Below the pieces are notes generated by a model that was not told where the DNA came from, ran no database searches, and worked only from the letters and a program-made list of their open reading frames with translations. From contig JAMCUS010000019.1 of NCBI GenBank assembly GCA_023379385.1, positions 43,788 to 107,787 on the forward strand: 64,000 bases of DNA, in the 5' to 3' direction. The DNA is from Thermoplasmatota archaeon (GTDB lineage: Archaea; Thermoplasmatota; Thermoplasmata; Lutacidiplasmatales; JAMCUS01). Both the position numbers and the translations under genes were made by a program. Shown piece after piece: positions 34,714 through 46,800 of the stretch. The first letter of the stretch is position 1, and each line of letters opens with the position of its first letter.

Positions 34714-36480
34714 ATGAGAATCGCTACTATTAATTATGATCGATGTCACCCCAAAAAATGTAATCATGAATGCCAGCATTACTGCCCTATTCAGAGAGAT
34801 AACGTTCCCGTTATAGAATTTAACAGTGAAGGATGGCCAAATATATCAGAAACATTATGTGTAGGGTGTGGCATCTGCATACATAAATGTCCGTTTAAAG
34901 CAATAAACATAATAAACCTTGCCGAGGAATATCAGGAAGAGGTTGTCCATCAGTACGGTGAAAATAAATTCAGGTTATTCAGATTGCCCATACCACAGAA
35001 AGGCATAGTCGTAGGAATTTTGGGAATGAATGGAATGGGTAAGTCAACCGTACTTGAAATTCTATCCGGCAAACTAATACCCAACTTTGGAAATTTTGAT
35101 AAAAAGCCATCTTTAGAGGATGCAATGGACCATTACGCAGGTACCATGCTACATGAACATTTTAAAACACTAGCCAATGGCAGTCTATCCATTTCGTATA
35201 AGCAGCAGTATGTTAATAAAATTATAGAGAAATTCAATGGAACTGTTGAAGATTACATATCTTCCTCTGACTCATCCACCAACAGAGTCTATGAAATATT
35301 TCCAATCGAAAGAATAAGAAACTATAAACTTGAAACACTATCTGGCGGAGAACTTCAGCTACTTGAGATCGCAAAAGTTCTGGCAAAAGATTCAGATTTT
35401 TATATTATTGATGAACCAAGTTCCTATCTTGATATATTCCAACGATTAAAAGTTATAGACGCTATACGGGCGATAGCTGAAAATAAACATGTTATTGTGG
35501 TGGAACATGATCTAGCTATATTTGATGCACTGGCAGATGTGGCGCATATAATGTTTGGCGTTCCTACATCTTACGGAATAGTGGGCAAATCTCAAACCTC
35601 CAGACATGCGATAAACAATTTTCTATATGGTTTTATAAAAGAGGAAAACGTTCGAATAAGAGATTTTCCAATTAAATTTGAACCACACGCCCCCAATAAA
35701 GAATGGAAAGGAGAGGTATATCTTACATTTGATAAACTTGTAAAAAAATATGATAACTTTAAACTTACTGTAAATGGTGGTACAATAAAAAAAGGGGAGG
35801 TGGTAGGAATCGTCGGCCAGAATAGTACCGGAAAAACCACTTTTGTAAAGATACTTGCCAGTGTAGAACAACCTACCGAAGGCAAGATGGAGATGGCCAT
35901 TAAGGTATCGTATAAACCTCAATATATAAAGGGTGATATGGATACAATTGTGAATGATATGATACAAACTATTTCTATGAATGACTTTCAGAGGCATATT
36001 TATGAAAGTGATATTGTTCCAATGCTTAACCTGGACTCACTGCTTCACTCACCTGTATCAAGTTTATCAGGTGGTGAACTTCAGACAGTAGCAATAGCCC
36101 TAACCCTTCTAAGGAACGCGGATGTATACCTGCTGGATGAACCCTCTGCATATCTGGACGCAAATCAGAGAATGGAGGCTGCGAAACTTATAAGGAGGGT
36201 TATAGAGAAGAGAGGTGCAAGTGGTTTTGTTGTAGAACACGATGTATATTTTCTGGATTTAGTGAGTGATTCTGTTATGGTATTTGCAGGAACACCTGGG
36301 AAAGAGGGTATTGCGAATGGTCCGTATCCACTCAAGAAAGGCATGTCTATTTTCCTGAACAGTATTGACATATCATTCAGAAGGGATGAAGACTCCAAAA
36401 GACCAAGAATAAACAAAAAAAATTCTGTTATGGATAGAGAGCAGAAAGAGAAAGGGGAACTCTATTTCGTAATACAGTGA
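34714..36480 (+). CDS. abce1: ABCE1 / RNase L inhibitor homologue (ribosome recycling factor)
   Basis: Splits ribosomes after termination. 588 aa. The N-terminal Fe-S domain (1-75) has two Cys clusters: CHPKKCNHECQHYCP and CVGCGICIHKCPFKAI. NBD1 has GMNGMGKST and LSGGELQLLEIA, then VVEHDLAIFDALAD. NBD2 has GQNSTGKTT, LSGGELQTVAIA and DEPSAYLDANQRMEAA. Each nucleotide site is complete. ATG 34714 is chosen over the earlier TTG 34708. It stands alone. Confidence 0.97.
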   Translation: MRIATINYDRCHPKKCNHECQHYCPIQRDNVPVIEFNSEGWPNISETLCVGCGICIHKCPFKAINIINLAEEYQEEVVHQYGENKFRLFRLPIPQKGIVVGILGMNGMGKSTVLEILSGKLIPNFGNFDKKPSLEDAMDHYAGTMLHEHFKTLANGSLSISYKQQYVNKIIEKFNGTVEDYISSSDSSTNRVYEIFPIERIRNYKLETLSGGELQLLEIAKVLAKDSDFYIIDEPSSYLDIFQRLKVIDAIRAIAENKHVIVVEHDLAIFDALADVAHIMFGVPTSYGIVGKSQTSRHAINNFLYGFIKEENVRIRDFPIKFEPHAPNKEWKGEVYLTFDKLVKKYDNFKLTVNGGTIKKGEVVGIVGQNSTGKTTFVKILASVEQPTEGKMEMAIKVSYKPQYIKGDMDTIVNDMIQTISMNDFQRHIYESDIVPMLNLDSLLHSPVSSLSGGELQTVAIALTLLRNADVYLLDEPSAYLDANQRMEAAKLIRRVIEKRGASGFVVEHDVYFLDLVSDSVMVFAGTPGKEGIANGPYPLKKGMSIFLNSIDISFRRDEDSKRPRINKKNSVMDREQKEKGELYFVIQ

Positions 36481-36638
36481 CATCCCATCCTCAGCTAAAG
36501 CGTCAAAACTTTCTGCAACATCAACATATTTTGCACATTTCCTATATATCGTATGTTCCAACCAGTTTTCACTATTAAATACGCATAATTTTTTATTGAT
36601 TTGTGCTCACTAATTGTAGATAACTTTAGATACCTGTA

Positions 36639-36872
36639 ATGCCTTATACCTTCATGTATGTTGATGAACATGCCACGCGTATAAATGGAAAGATATATAC
36701 ACGTTATCTGATAAGGGAATCTTATCGTGATAAAGGAAAGATCACACATCGTACTATTGCAAACATTTCTAAATGTTCTCCGGAAGAGATAAGTGCTATT
36801 AAATTAGCCTTAAAATATAATCAAATACCGGAGCCAAGAGAGTTGGGAATGAAGTTAATAAAGGCACCGTGA
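36639..36872 (+). pseudogene. IS1634-like transposase N-terminal remnant
   Basis: 77 aa, MPYTFMYVDEHATRINGKIY through YLIRESYRDKGKITHRTIANISKCSPEEISAIKLAL, which is the typical first domain of IS1634-family DDE transposases. The catalytic region is missing after the TGA at 36872; the following 450 bp only hold scraps. Confidence 0.65.
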
Positions 36873-37324
36873 CTGAGTATGCCCATAGCAATAGAAAATA
36901 GAGGGGTAACCGTAGCCACCATAAAGAATATAAATAATGAACTCAAGATATAAAGACCAGTATAGTATGTATTTGTAGATTTTTTAAAAAATTCTTATGG
37001 AAGATCCGATATATGTATTGAATACACTTGTCCACAGATTTTTTATCATAGTTTCACAATTATAAATGGTGTTTGAATATTTACCACCTCTTTACATACC
37101 TGTGTATCGGGTTGGTGATTAATTATACAAATTGGAGATTCCGAATGCGTAACACAGGATGGTAAAATGAAGAAACTGTGGTGTTTGCCCATGATACTCG
37201 GTTATTCAACAGGTTGTAAAAAATATCTAAAAATAACTGTTTTAAATTGAAAAATTAATTTTTTGAATAAAGGTTTTTGACAATTTTAGTAAAATTTTAA
37301 TATAAGTTCTGACTTTGGCTATTT
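36873..37324. other. 452-bp intergenic region upstream of glnA
   Basis: Follows the transposase remnant. No ORF is supported. It contains the repeated IS-end copy (37209-37298) and the glnA promoter: TTTTAATATAAG at about 37293-37304, some 21-32 nt before the ATG, consistent with a leaderless glnA message. Confidence 0.6.
37209..37298 (+). repeat. Copy of a repeated IS-end sequence upstream of glnA
   Basis: Starts ACAGGTTGTAAAAAATA and contains AAAAATTAATTTTTTGAA, matching 55503-55590 in order and spacing. It runs directly into the glnA TATA region. Confidence 0.5.
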
Positions 37325-38767
37325 ATGGTTTTAAAAACTAAATCTAAAGAAAGCTGCATTCAGACGATCAAGGGTAATAAAATAAGGTGGATAGATCTCC
37401 AGTTTACAGATATTGATAGCAGATTTCATCATGTTACCGTACCTGCAAGAACAGTTAATGACTCCTTTTTTGATGAAGGCATTGGAAAACTTGATGGGTC
37501 TTCTATAAAAGGACTGAAGCCAATATTTGACTCAGATATGGTGCTGAAGCCTGTTATAAGCAGCTTTTCCATATTACCGTGGTATGATGGTGATGATAAA
37601 ACCGCCAGATTTATCTGTACTATATTTGATAATGGGCATAGATATCCTCATGACACACGATTTATTGCTGAAAAATCTGAAAATCATGCAACGGAACTTG
37701 GGTATACAAAAACCTACTGGGGGCCTGAACTTGAATTCTTTGTTTTTAACAAATTATCTTTAGAACCATCTCCACAGATAGCGTTGACATCTGGTGCTTT
37801 ATATGGTGTATCTATAAAATCTGATGAAGCACCATGGAATGACAGCGATCCTTATTGGTTTAATAAAACTAGAGAAGGGTATTATGTAGCACCACCTGCA
37901 GATACACTTGTTGACTATAGAAATAGAGTTTCAAGAATAATCGAAGATTCATTTGATATAGAAATAGAGGCACATCATCATGAAGTTGCTGCGGCAGGGC
38001 AATGTGAAATAAATATTAAATATGATACGCTTACCACACAGGCAGACAATGTAGTTACCATTAAGTATGTAAGCAGAATTGTAGCAAATTCTATGAATAA
38101 AATTGTAACCTATATGCCCAAACCAATTTTTGGAGATAATGCATCAGGTATGCATATTCATCAAAGTTTATGGAAAGATGATAAAAATATTTTCTATGAT
38201 CCAAAAGATGCATATTCCCAGATAAGTCAGGAGTGCAGATATTATATCGGAGGTTTGATGAGCCATGCCAGTGCTCTTTGTGCATTTACAAATCCTACGA
38301 CAAATTCATACAGAAGACTAATACCAGGATATGAGGCGCCGATATTTATTGCATGGTCAAAGGGAAATAGATCTGCCAATATTCGAATTCCAAGATATGT
38401 AAAAAACAGTGAAGTAGCTACTAGAATTGAATACAGAACTCCTGATCCTTCTGCCAATATTTATCTGGCTGAAGCATCTATTTTAATGGCAGGGCTTGAT
38501 GGAATTAAGCATAAAATAGAACCACCTATGAATATAGATGAAGACATCTATAAAATAGACGTTGACAAAAGAAAGAAGTTGAATATAATGGAGCTACCTA
38601 AATCATTGAGAGAATCAATAGAATCCTTAGATTCGGACAATGAATTTTTAAAACCAGTATTTGACAACAGTTTTATAAACTTTTATAAAGAAATAAAAAT
38701 AAAGGAAGATATTGAAAACTCAATAAGACCTACTCCATACGAATTTTATCAATATATGGATATATGA
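37325..38767 (+). CDS. glnA: Glutamine synthetase, type I
   Basis: Ammonia assimilation: glutamate + NH3 + ATP to glutamine. 480 aa. Landmarks are the beta-grasp N-terminus (IRWIDLQFTDIDSRFHHVTVPA), the latch DGSSIKGL, the catalytic WGPELEFFVF, the HHEVAAAGQCEI (metal-binding Glu/His), GDNASGMHIHQSLW (ATP site), and the NRSANIRIP / RIEYRTPDPSANIYLA blocks. The adenylylation loop of the beta subtype (with the target Tyr) is not evident, so it fits the GSI-alpha type. The ATG at 37325 lies about 20 nt from its TATA box. No PII gene is adjacent. Confidence 0.96.
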   Translation: MVLKTKSKESCIQTIKGNKIRWIDLQFTDIDSRFHHVTVPARTVNDSFFDEGIGKLDGSSIKGLKPIFDSDMVLKPVISSFSILPWYDGDDKTARFICTIFDNGHRYPHDTRFIAEKSENHATELGYTKTYWGPELEFFVFNKLSLEPSPQIALTSGALYGVSIKSDEAPWNDSDPYWFNKTREGYYVAPPADTLVDYRNRVSRIIEDSFDIEIEAHHHEVAAAGQCEINIKYDTLTTQADNVVTIKYVSRIVANSMNKIVTYMPKPIFGDNASGMHIHQSLWKDDKNIFYDPKDAYSQISQECRYYIGGLMSHASALCAFTNPTTNSYRRLIPGYEAPIFIAWSKGNRSANIRIPRYVKNSEVATRIEYRTPDPSANIYLAEASILMAGLDGIKHKIEPPMNIDEDIYKIDVDKRKKLNIMELPKSLRESIESLDSDNEFLKPVFDNSFINFYKEIKIKEDIENSIRPTPYEFYQYMDI

Positions 38768-38880
38768 TATTTTATTTACAACACCTCAATCAATTTTTAT
38801 AAGTGCTTATAATTTTAAATATTTTGTTGCAAATAATATTTCCAAAAAACAGATATATAGGAAAACCCTTGTTTATTAAC

Positions 38881-39789
38881 GTGAATGAGAATAATTACAA
38901 AAAATGTCCTTCATGTGGAGCGTTAAATTTTCTGAACTCATCCAGATGTACTGTTTGCAGTGCATATTTACCGGAAAATACGGTGTATACACCTATAGCG
39001 TCTAAGCCATTTACATCTGTAACTAAACCAACAGATGAACCTGTCAAAAGGGACTCCGGCAGTAATGATCTGTATAACAATTTATTTACACAAGACTGGA
39101 TATTAAGCAAAAATAAAATTGCCGTCACAACCTTCAAAAGCAATCTTTTTTATATCTTATTCATCGGATCGTTTATTCCGTTTTTATCGGTATTACTTAT
39201 AATCATTCATCCACCGTTGCCAGTTATGTTATTGATTCCCGTATCCATTGGAGTTATATTTTATATTTTATCTATGCTTATCTATACTGCCGGTAAAAAA
39301 CATTTTAATAACGGCGTTTCTCTCTTTTCAAAAGAAAAATACAATGAAGCGATTGCCGAATTTAATAAATCATTTAATAATGGATATAATATAATTGGGT
39401 CATTATACAACAGTTCTTTATCCTATAAACGTGTTAATAATTATCAGAATGCAAAAAATGCGATCAATGCGATTCTACAGCATGACAACACAAATTATCT
39501 TGCCATTAAATTGAATGGAGACCTGGAGATTATGCATAATAACAATGAGGCACTTGCATTATATCAGCAATCCATAAAGAGCAATACCGGCAATCCATTT
39601 GCATGGAATAATATGGGTAAATGTTTGGAACTTATGGGTAGAAGGAAGGATGCCTTACCATGCTATGAATACGCCACAAAAATCTATGGTGGTTACAAAA
39701 TTGCATGGGAGAATAAGGGGGATTTATTGTATATGCTTGGTTACAAAACCGAAGGTGATTATGCATATGAGGTATCCTCTAAATTATAA
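38881..39789 (+). CDS. Zinc-ribbon, membrane-anchored TPR protein
   Basis: 302 aa from a GTG at 38881. The order is: a zinc ribbon CPSCGALNFLNSSRCTVC (residues 7-24), a 50-residue polar linker, two adjacent membrane segments (about 90-135: FYILFIGSFIPFLSVLLII and LLIPVSIGVIFYILSMLIY), then about four TPR units (145-300) with repeated A-L-x-x-Y/W patterns such as YNEAIAEFNKSFNNGYN and NMGKCLELMGRRKDALPCYEYA. No ATG is in frame before the ribbon; a TATA-like GATATATAGG about 28 nt upstream supports this GTG as a leaderless start. A scaffold role is inferred. Confidence 0.75.
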   Translation: MNENNYKKCPSCGALNFLNSSRCTVCSAYLPENTVYTPIASKPFTSVTKPTDEPVKRDSGSNDLYNNLFTQDWILSKNKIAVTTFKSNLFYILFIGSFIPFLSVLLIIIHPPLPVMLLIPVSIGVIFYILSMLIYTAGKKHFNNGVSLFSKEKYNEAIAEFNKSFNNGYNIIGSLYNSSLSYKRVNNYQNAKNAINAILQHDNTNYLAIKLNGDLEIMHNNNEALALYQQSIKSNTGNPFAWNNMGKCLELMGRRKDALPCYEYATKIYGGYKIAWENKGDLLYMLGYKTEGDYAYEVSSKL

Positions 39790-39876
39790 ACACTGTAATT
39801 ATAATGATTGATATACATAGCCTGTTTATAAAAATTGTCAGGTAGGTTATTACAGAATATAATAAAAAGGTAAGAT

Positions 39877-40689
39877 ATGAAATCAAAAAATACATACAAG
39901 GATTATTTAGAAATACCGGATGAGTTCAAATTGCGTTTGCCTACCTCTTTTGATGTTGTAGGTGATGTAATAATCCTTAAAATGGATAAGGACCTCTATA
40001 AATATTCTTCAGCAGTAAAAGAGGCGTTTTTAAAAAAATTTAAATATATAAAGCATGTGGGTATTGATGAAGGTGTATCTGGCAAATACAGACTGAGAAA
40101 AATAGTATTTATAAATGATGATTTTGATGGTACTACCACTTATAAAGAGAATGGCATATTATTAAAGGTGGACCTCTGCAATGCCTATTTTTCTCCAAGA
40201 TTATCATATGAACGTTCCCTGGTCCTCTCAGCTATAAACGATGGTGAGACGATTGTAGATATGTTCACCGGTATTGGGCCATTTACCATTTTAATAGCAA
40301 AGAAAAAAAAAGTTAAAGCAATCTATGGCATAGATATAAATGAAAGATCAATATCCATGCTAAAAGAAAATATAAAATTGAATAAAATATCTGCACCAGT
40401 ATATCCATTACTAATGGATGCCAAGGAGGCTCTTGAGATCATAGAACCTGCCGATAGGTATATAATGAACCATCCATCATCCGCCATGAACTTCCTTCCT
40501 GCCGTATCTGAAAAAGCATTTAAAGGTAGCAAAATACATCTATACTTATTGACTACAGAAGACGAATTTACAGCACATATAAAATCGGATATAGAGAACC
40601 TGGGATTTGAAATATTGAACAAAAGGGTAGTTCATCCATATTCGCCAGTATTGAATGTATATTCCATACTCCTTAGAAAAGTTTTGTGA
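39877..40689 (+). CDS. trm5: tRNA (guanine-N1-)-methyltransferase Trm5
   Basis: Forms m1G37 next to the anticodon and so prevents frameshifting. 270 aa: an N-terminal domain, the YFSPRLSYERSLV motif typical of Trm5, the Rossmann SAM site IVDMFTGIGPFTILIAK, IYGIDINERSISMLKENIKLN, and DRYIMNHPSSAMNFLP in the N-(L/H)P-x-x-A position of the catalytic loop. The archaeal D1 domain of Trm5a-type enzymes is absent, so it resembles the shorter Trm5b class. Taw2 (wybutosine) enzymes are the alternative. An AAAAGGTAAG ribosome binding site precedes the ATG. Confidence 0.88.
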   Translation: MKSKNTYKDYLEIPDEFKLRLPTSFDVVGDVIILKMDKDLYKYSSAVKEAFLKKFKYIKHVGIDEGVSGKYRLRKIVFINDDFDGTTTYKENGILLKVDLCNAYFSPRLSYERSLVLSAINDGETIVDMFTGIGPFTILIAKKKKVKAIYGIDINERSISMLKENIKLNKISAPVYPLLMDAKEALEIIEPADRYIMNHPSSAMNFLPAVSEKAFKGSKIHLYLLTTEDEFTAHIKSDIENLGFEILNKRVVHPYSPVLNVYSILLRKVL

Positions 40690-40872
40690 GGTTCATCACT
40701 ATGTCGAGAGACCTGTTTTTGTTATGCTTATAATAGAGCTAGAAAGTAGATTGAGAAAATGGAATCTGGAAATACTATACTATAACGCTATCAATCGTTA
40801 TTAATATGTAATATTTTTATAGCAGTAAAACTTATCTCGTATACCAAGACAAGTGCAATTGAGGTAATTTTA

Positions 40873-43800
40873 GTGAAGATTAATATGAAGGTAGCAGATA
40901 TGTCAGATGTATATACCTACCTGAAGGAGTGGTTTGACAGGCATGGGTGGGTTTCGTTAATACTGTTAGCTACATTTTTGATTGGGTTATTCATAAGAAT
41001 ATATTTTGCATATCCTTACATCCTGCAATTTGGTCCTATAAATCTATATTCAGGTGGTTCCGATTCATATTATCACTGGAGAGTAACGGAGCATGTACTG
41101 TTGTATCATCACGATCTTGTAATGGATAAAATGCTCAACTATCCCATTGGACTAATAAATCCAAGAGCGCCTATATTTGACTGGATGAATGCAATATTTG
41201 GAATTATCCTTTCACCCCTGTTCGGTGGAAATTCACTTAAAGCGGCTGCTTTCTCTTTATCAATAATGCCAACCATATGGGGATCTCTGATCGTATTTCC
41301 CATATATTTAGTAGGAAAGGAAATTGGGGGTAAAAAGGTGGGTATTTTATCCGCATTGATGATAACCTTTATGGCTGCAGATGTGACAAGAAGCATGGCT
41401 ACCTTTGCAAACTATCTTGCCTTTTATCTGTTTGTTCTCATATCGGCAATGTATTTTTATATCCTGTTATTGAGGTCTCTTCCGCACAAAAGGTATATAG
41501 ACAATTTTAGCAATATATCCTCTGGTGTAAAAGGTACCAAACTGTTTTTCAGTGAAAATAAAAGGTCACTGCAATATACACTTCTAACAGGCGTCAGCAT
41601 AGGCATTGCAGCTATGTCCTGGCAGGGGTATACCTATCTTCTTGCATTGGTTTACATATTCTTGATAATACAGCTATTGATCAATATGTTCAGAAAGGTT
41701 GATTCTTTTGACCTTTATTTAACCACCACCATTGCATTTGGACTGGGATTCATTATATCGTTTCCGTATTATTACGGTGTTCATTTAATTCCATACTGGT
41801 TCGATATGCCATTCTATCTTTATATAGGCGCTACTGTTATCTTTGGATTTTTCGTATTTATGAGGGATAAACCATGGCTTTTGACTTTATCTTTAACAGC
41901 TGTTTTTGTAGCTATTGCATCTGCATCGCTTTATTTTATTAACAAAATATATTTCATGGCTATTATTACCGGGCAGGGTTATTTTGTTAAAACCCTGGTT
42001 TACTCAACTGTAGCAGAAGCCCAGGCACCTGATTTCAGCACGTATCTATTATCTTTCGGTGTTGCCTCCTTCTTCATGGCGTTTGTGGGTATTCTTCTAC
42101 TGGGATGGAGATATTCAAAGAAATTTAGATACGAACATTTATTTGTCGTAGTTCTTGGATTTATGGGTGCATATGTTGCTATATCCGCCGGTAAATTTAT
42201 TTATCTGGGTGCACCATCATTCGCCATATTCTCCGGATACACCCTTTTCTATATATTGAATGCTGTTAATTTTGAAGAAATGAGACGTACCTTTATGGGT
42301 TTTAAAAGCAGTGGTTTCTATGCATTTAAGAAAAGCATAAAAATTAGCCATGTTGTTATAGTACTCTTTTTGGTGTTTGTTTTGGTTGTTCCAAATGTAT
42401 GGTATGCAATTGATTCTGCAATTCCGTATCAGGCAGATGCAAAATATAATGCGCAGATATACAACGCCATACCATCTGTACTGCACCCACCTGGATATAC
42501 ACTGGCAAATGGATCGTCATGGTATGTAGGCGCCTTCCCGTATAGCATTGATACGCCCACACAGTATTATCCGGCAGCATATAACTGGCTGGCTCAACAA
42601 AATAATAGATTGCCTCAGGATCAGAGGCCTGCCTTTCTAAGCTGGTGGGATTATGGATTCCAGGCTATTGCAGAAGGGCATCATCCGGCTGTAGCAGATA
42701 ACTTTCAGGATGGTTATCAAATAGCTGGTTCTGTGCTTCTGAGTCAGAATGAAAGCAGTGCTATTGCACTTCTTGTTGCCAGATTATTGCAGGGTGCCTA
42801 TGCTAATAACGGTAACAAACTTCCTCAACCGGTTATTGATACCCTTCAGCAATATGATTTGAATGTTACCAAAATAGATAGCTTTTTATCTGATCCGTCT
42901 GCATATACTCAGCATGTATTGAACCATCCTGAAATATACGGGTATTATGAAAGTTATCTGCATCCGATGATGACTGAATACCTCATGCTGGAGTTCTACC
43001 TGCTCTATCATCTAAATCTGAATGATATTGTCTGGCTGTATCATTATATAAGGATGGATACGGGCTATAACATTGAATATTTTGCGGTTGACAGCAGAAT
43101 GTTTCCATTTTCAGCGACCAATACAGGCATATTCTATGCACCGGTAAAGCTTACTGACCAGATCATGGGTGGTCAGGGTAATTCAGTGCCTGTAAATTAT
43201 TATAATATTTACGCAGTGAGCACATTAGGGGCTACCTTCCCTACAAATGCAGTTCCGTCAGGTGTTCAGATAGCAAGCTATAAAATTGTATATACACCAA
43301 TGTTCTACAACTCTTTCTTATACAGAGCATTTGTTGGATATGACGGGCAGAATTTAGGGCTGTCACAGGGCATGCCTACTTTATCATCTACATTAAGTTC
43401 ATATCCCCCTGAGCCAGCGTGGAATATGAGCCATTTTGTAATGGTGTACAGAACCGCCTACTGGAATCCGTACAGTGATTATCAAAATCATTCATCTGCG
43501 TGGACTGCAGTTAATTACAATCAGGCGATCTATTACCAGCAGCATCATATCGGCATAAGCGATGTTAGCGGGCAATCCTACCTGAGCAATGGTGTTGTCA
43601 TACTGAGATATTATGACGGCGCATACATAAATGGAACCGTAAAATTGCCCGACGGAACTGCCGTAAAAGGGGTTAAAGTAACGGTTTTAGATCAATATGG
43701 CATACCGCACTACAGCAATATCACCAATAATCATGGCTACTATTCACTGATAGCACCGCCAGGTAATGATACGGTAATTGTATCCATGGGTGGTGGCTTT

Positions 43801-46800
43801 AACCCATTAACACAGACCTATTCAACCTCCCTCAATAAGACTTACGTTAATGTATCCTCTGCCCAATCAATGCGTGTAGGTGAATATAACATAACCAATA
43901 ACCTTATTATAAAGCAGAGCAGTATGTCTGGAACTGTATACTGGAACAATGCAGGAAAGCCAACCTTTCTGAATGCCGTAGACAAAGTATTGCCCGGCAC
44001 CTTTATAGAACTCGCCAATGAAAGTGCCAATTTATATTATTACACCAACTCTACCAGTGATGGTAGCTATTATATCAATGATCTATTGCCAGAAACATAC
44101 ACCATATTTGTAAAAGTAAACAACGTGATGACGGACCTTGGAAATGTCACGGTTCCAGTCAATGAAACGTATACATACAACATTGCAATTCAACCCTCGA
44201 TACTAACGGGAAAGGTGGTTTATAACGGCATGCTTGTGCCATCAGCAGATGTTATATTGAGGTCCAGTACAGGCATTCTATTTAAAACGATAACAAATGT
44301 TACAGGAAGTTACAGGATCACAGACTTACTTAATGGTGCATACAATCTAACCGCTGCATACGGTTCGTTTTCATCAATTAGCAGTACCTTATATGCAGGA
44401 TACGGTGCCAATGTAACCTCAAATATAACACTGTATAATTCTACAAACGTTACTTTCAAAATTTTTTATAAAGGCGTTCCTATAAGCAATGGTTTTTTAA
44501 GAATAGATAATATAAGCAATGGGGCTGAATGGTTATTGACGTCAAAAGCGGGTGCTGCAAGACAGCTTTTGCCAGTTGGCATGTATACATACTATTTTTA
44601 CTATCCTTATAACGGCAATGTTTACTCGGCAATAGGCTCCTTCTATGCTACCAACGCGACCCAGATTATAAACATCAATAAAGCTGTTTTACTTTCAGGA
44701 TTTGTATATGAAGGAAATACATCCAATCTACAACCATCTATTCCCGTATATATAAGCAATGGAAATTATCCGGTTATTACAAGCACCAATAATACAGGGT
44801 ATTACAGCATCTGGCTTCCTGTCGGCAGATATGAAGCTTACGTATCGGTGGGATCATCGCTACAATCCGCTACCGCATCGGCATCTGTCACGCTAACAGG
44901 CAATCAGAAATTGAATCTTAACTTAACAACGGGAATATCGTTACCGGCGATCGTGGAGTGGCCAACCATCAATAACAACTATACTGGATTAGCAGGTGCG
45001 TTTATAAATATAACCTATATCAATAACAACACAACAAAAAAGGTATCTTATATAACGAATTCAAGCGGTGAAGCTGCAGTTGCTCTTCCCACGTCTGATT
45101 ATTTCCTGTTTAATATATCCCGCACAGGATTCAATACCATGACAGTCAACAATACATTTACCAATTTGTCTACACAAAAATCGTTATCATTTAAATTAAC
45201 GCCATTACCTGTGCATACTATTGTAAATATAAAAAATGTATCAAAAGCATCAAAACAGATGAGCCTGAGCTTAAATGTTACCACTATCAATGGATACCCG
45301 ACAAATACCACCATAAATTTAGGCAATTCAACCTCCAAATCTATAGTGATGTATCCAGGAGAGTATTCTGTGTATGTATACTCCAAAGTCAATGGATCTC
45401 TCTATTACGTATCAAATAAAACCATTATCAATATAAAATACGGAGTCTCATCAACCATACTAAATCTGACGATATACCTTAAAATTTTAACAAAACTTTA
45501 CGCATCTACTCCAGACGGAACCCTTGTAGGTGGGTATCTGGTATTGAGAGGCCCGGAAATTAAAACCATAAAATATATCAAAGGTGGTATCTCCTCTTAT
45601 CTTTTGCCCGGTAACTACAGCCTTTACATAGGTGGAAACAGTTCCAATGATGTTAACTGGTCCATAATAGCCAGTATTGTGATAAATACAAAAAAATATG
45701 ATTATAACTTCATTCTGAACAAAAGCGTTGTGGTAAAAGGTATGATCCATAACTATAACGGAAATAATATTTTGCCCATAACCATCAGGTCCGAGAATCC
45801 GAGCTCAATTATTGAAACATACGCAATAAATAGGGGCTACAGCGTTATTTTACCTGTAAATAATAGTTATACGATTATAATATCCAACAGAACCACCGTG
45901 CGTATAGGTAACATATCAGAAATGGTTACGTACAGTTATACCTCTACAATCTCTACATATACCAATTCAACGGTGTTGTTTAATAACATATCCCTGAATA
46001 GCGTTGTCTACAACCAGAATGTAACATTAAAAATAGGTATTCACAATATAAATGCAACATCCGGTCATGGAACCATGTATCTTTCAGGTGCAAGTGGAAC
46101 TGCAACATATAATTTTACTGGAACATCGGATACTATATCAGAGCTGCCAGGAATATATGCCCTTTATGTTGTATATCATTCCGGGGCATACTACCTGGCC
46201 AATATAACCAACATATCTGTGTCAAAAGGCGTTTCCGTTATTAATATTAATATGAACATTGCATGGCCAGCAGAAATAGAGATCTCCGCACCGGTAATTG
46301 GAACGGACAGGGCTGTCAATACGACTTTAAATTATGATGGAAACTCCGTACCCATGAATTTTGCGATAGGTAGCAACACGCTCTATCTGATGAATGGATA
46401 TTTCAATTTATCCGGGAATTACAACTATACGGTATACGGCAGAATGACCTCCTATAATGGCAACAGTACAATCTATGTTAATGATCATAGCACTGCTGGA
46501 TCACTTTACCTGTCCAAAATAGCTGTTTATGGCTTAACAATGAAAGGTTATACGAATACAGAAGTGACTGCTAAGCCAGGAGGTAGCTTCAACTACTCAT
46601 TTCTGCTAACAAATACAGGAAATGAATACAGCTCTTTTACGTTTTCAGGGCAACCCGCAGGATGGAGTTTTGATTTCACACCATCTGTAGCGAATATCAA
46701 CTGGCTGCCAGGGGAGAATAGCACGATGATATCTGTTCATGTAAAGGTGCCGTCAAACGCACAGGTTAACAGCCCGTCGGTAGTTATAACAGCAACCTCT

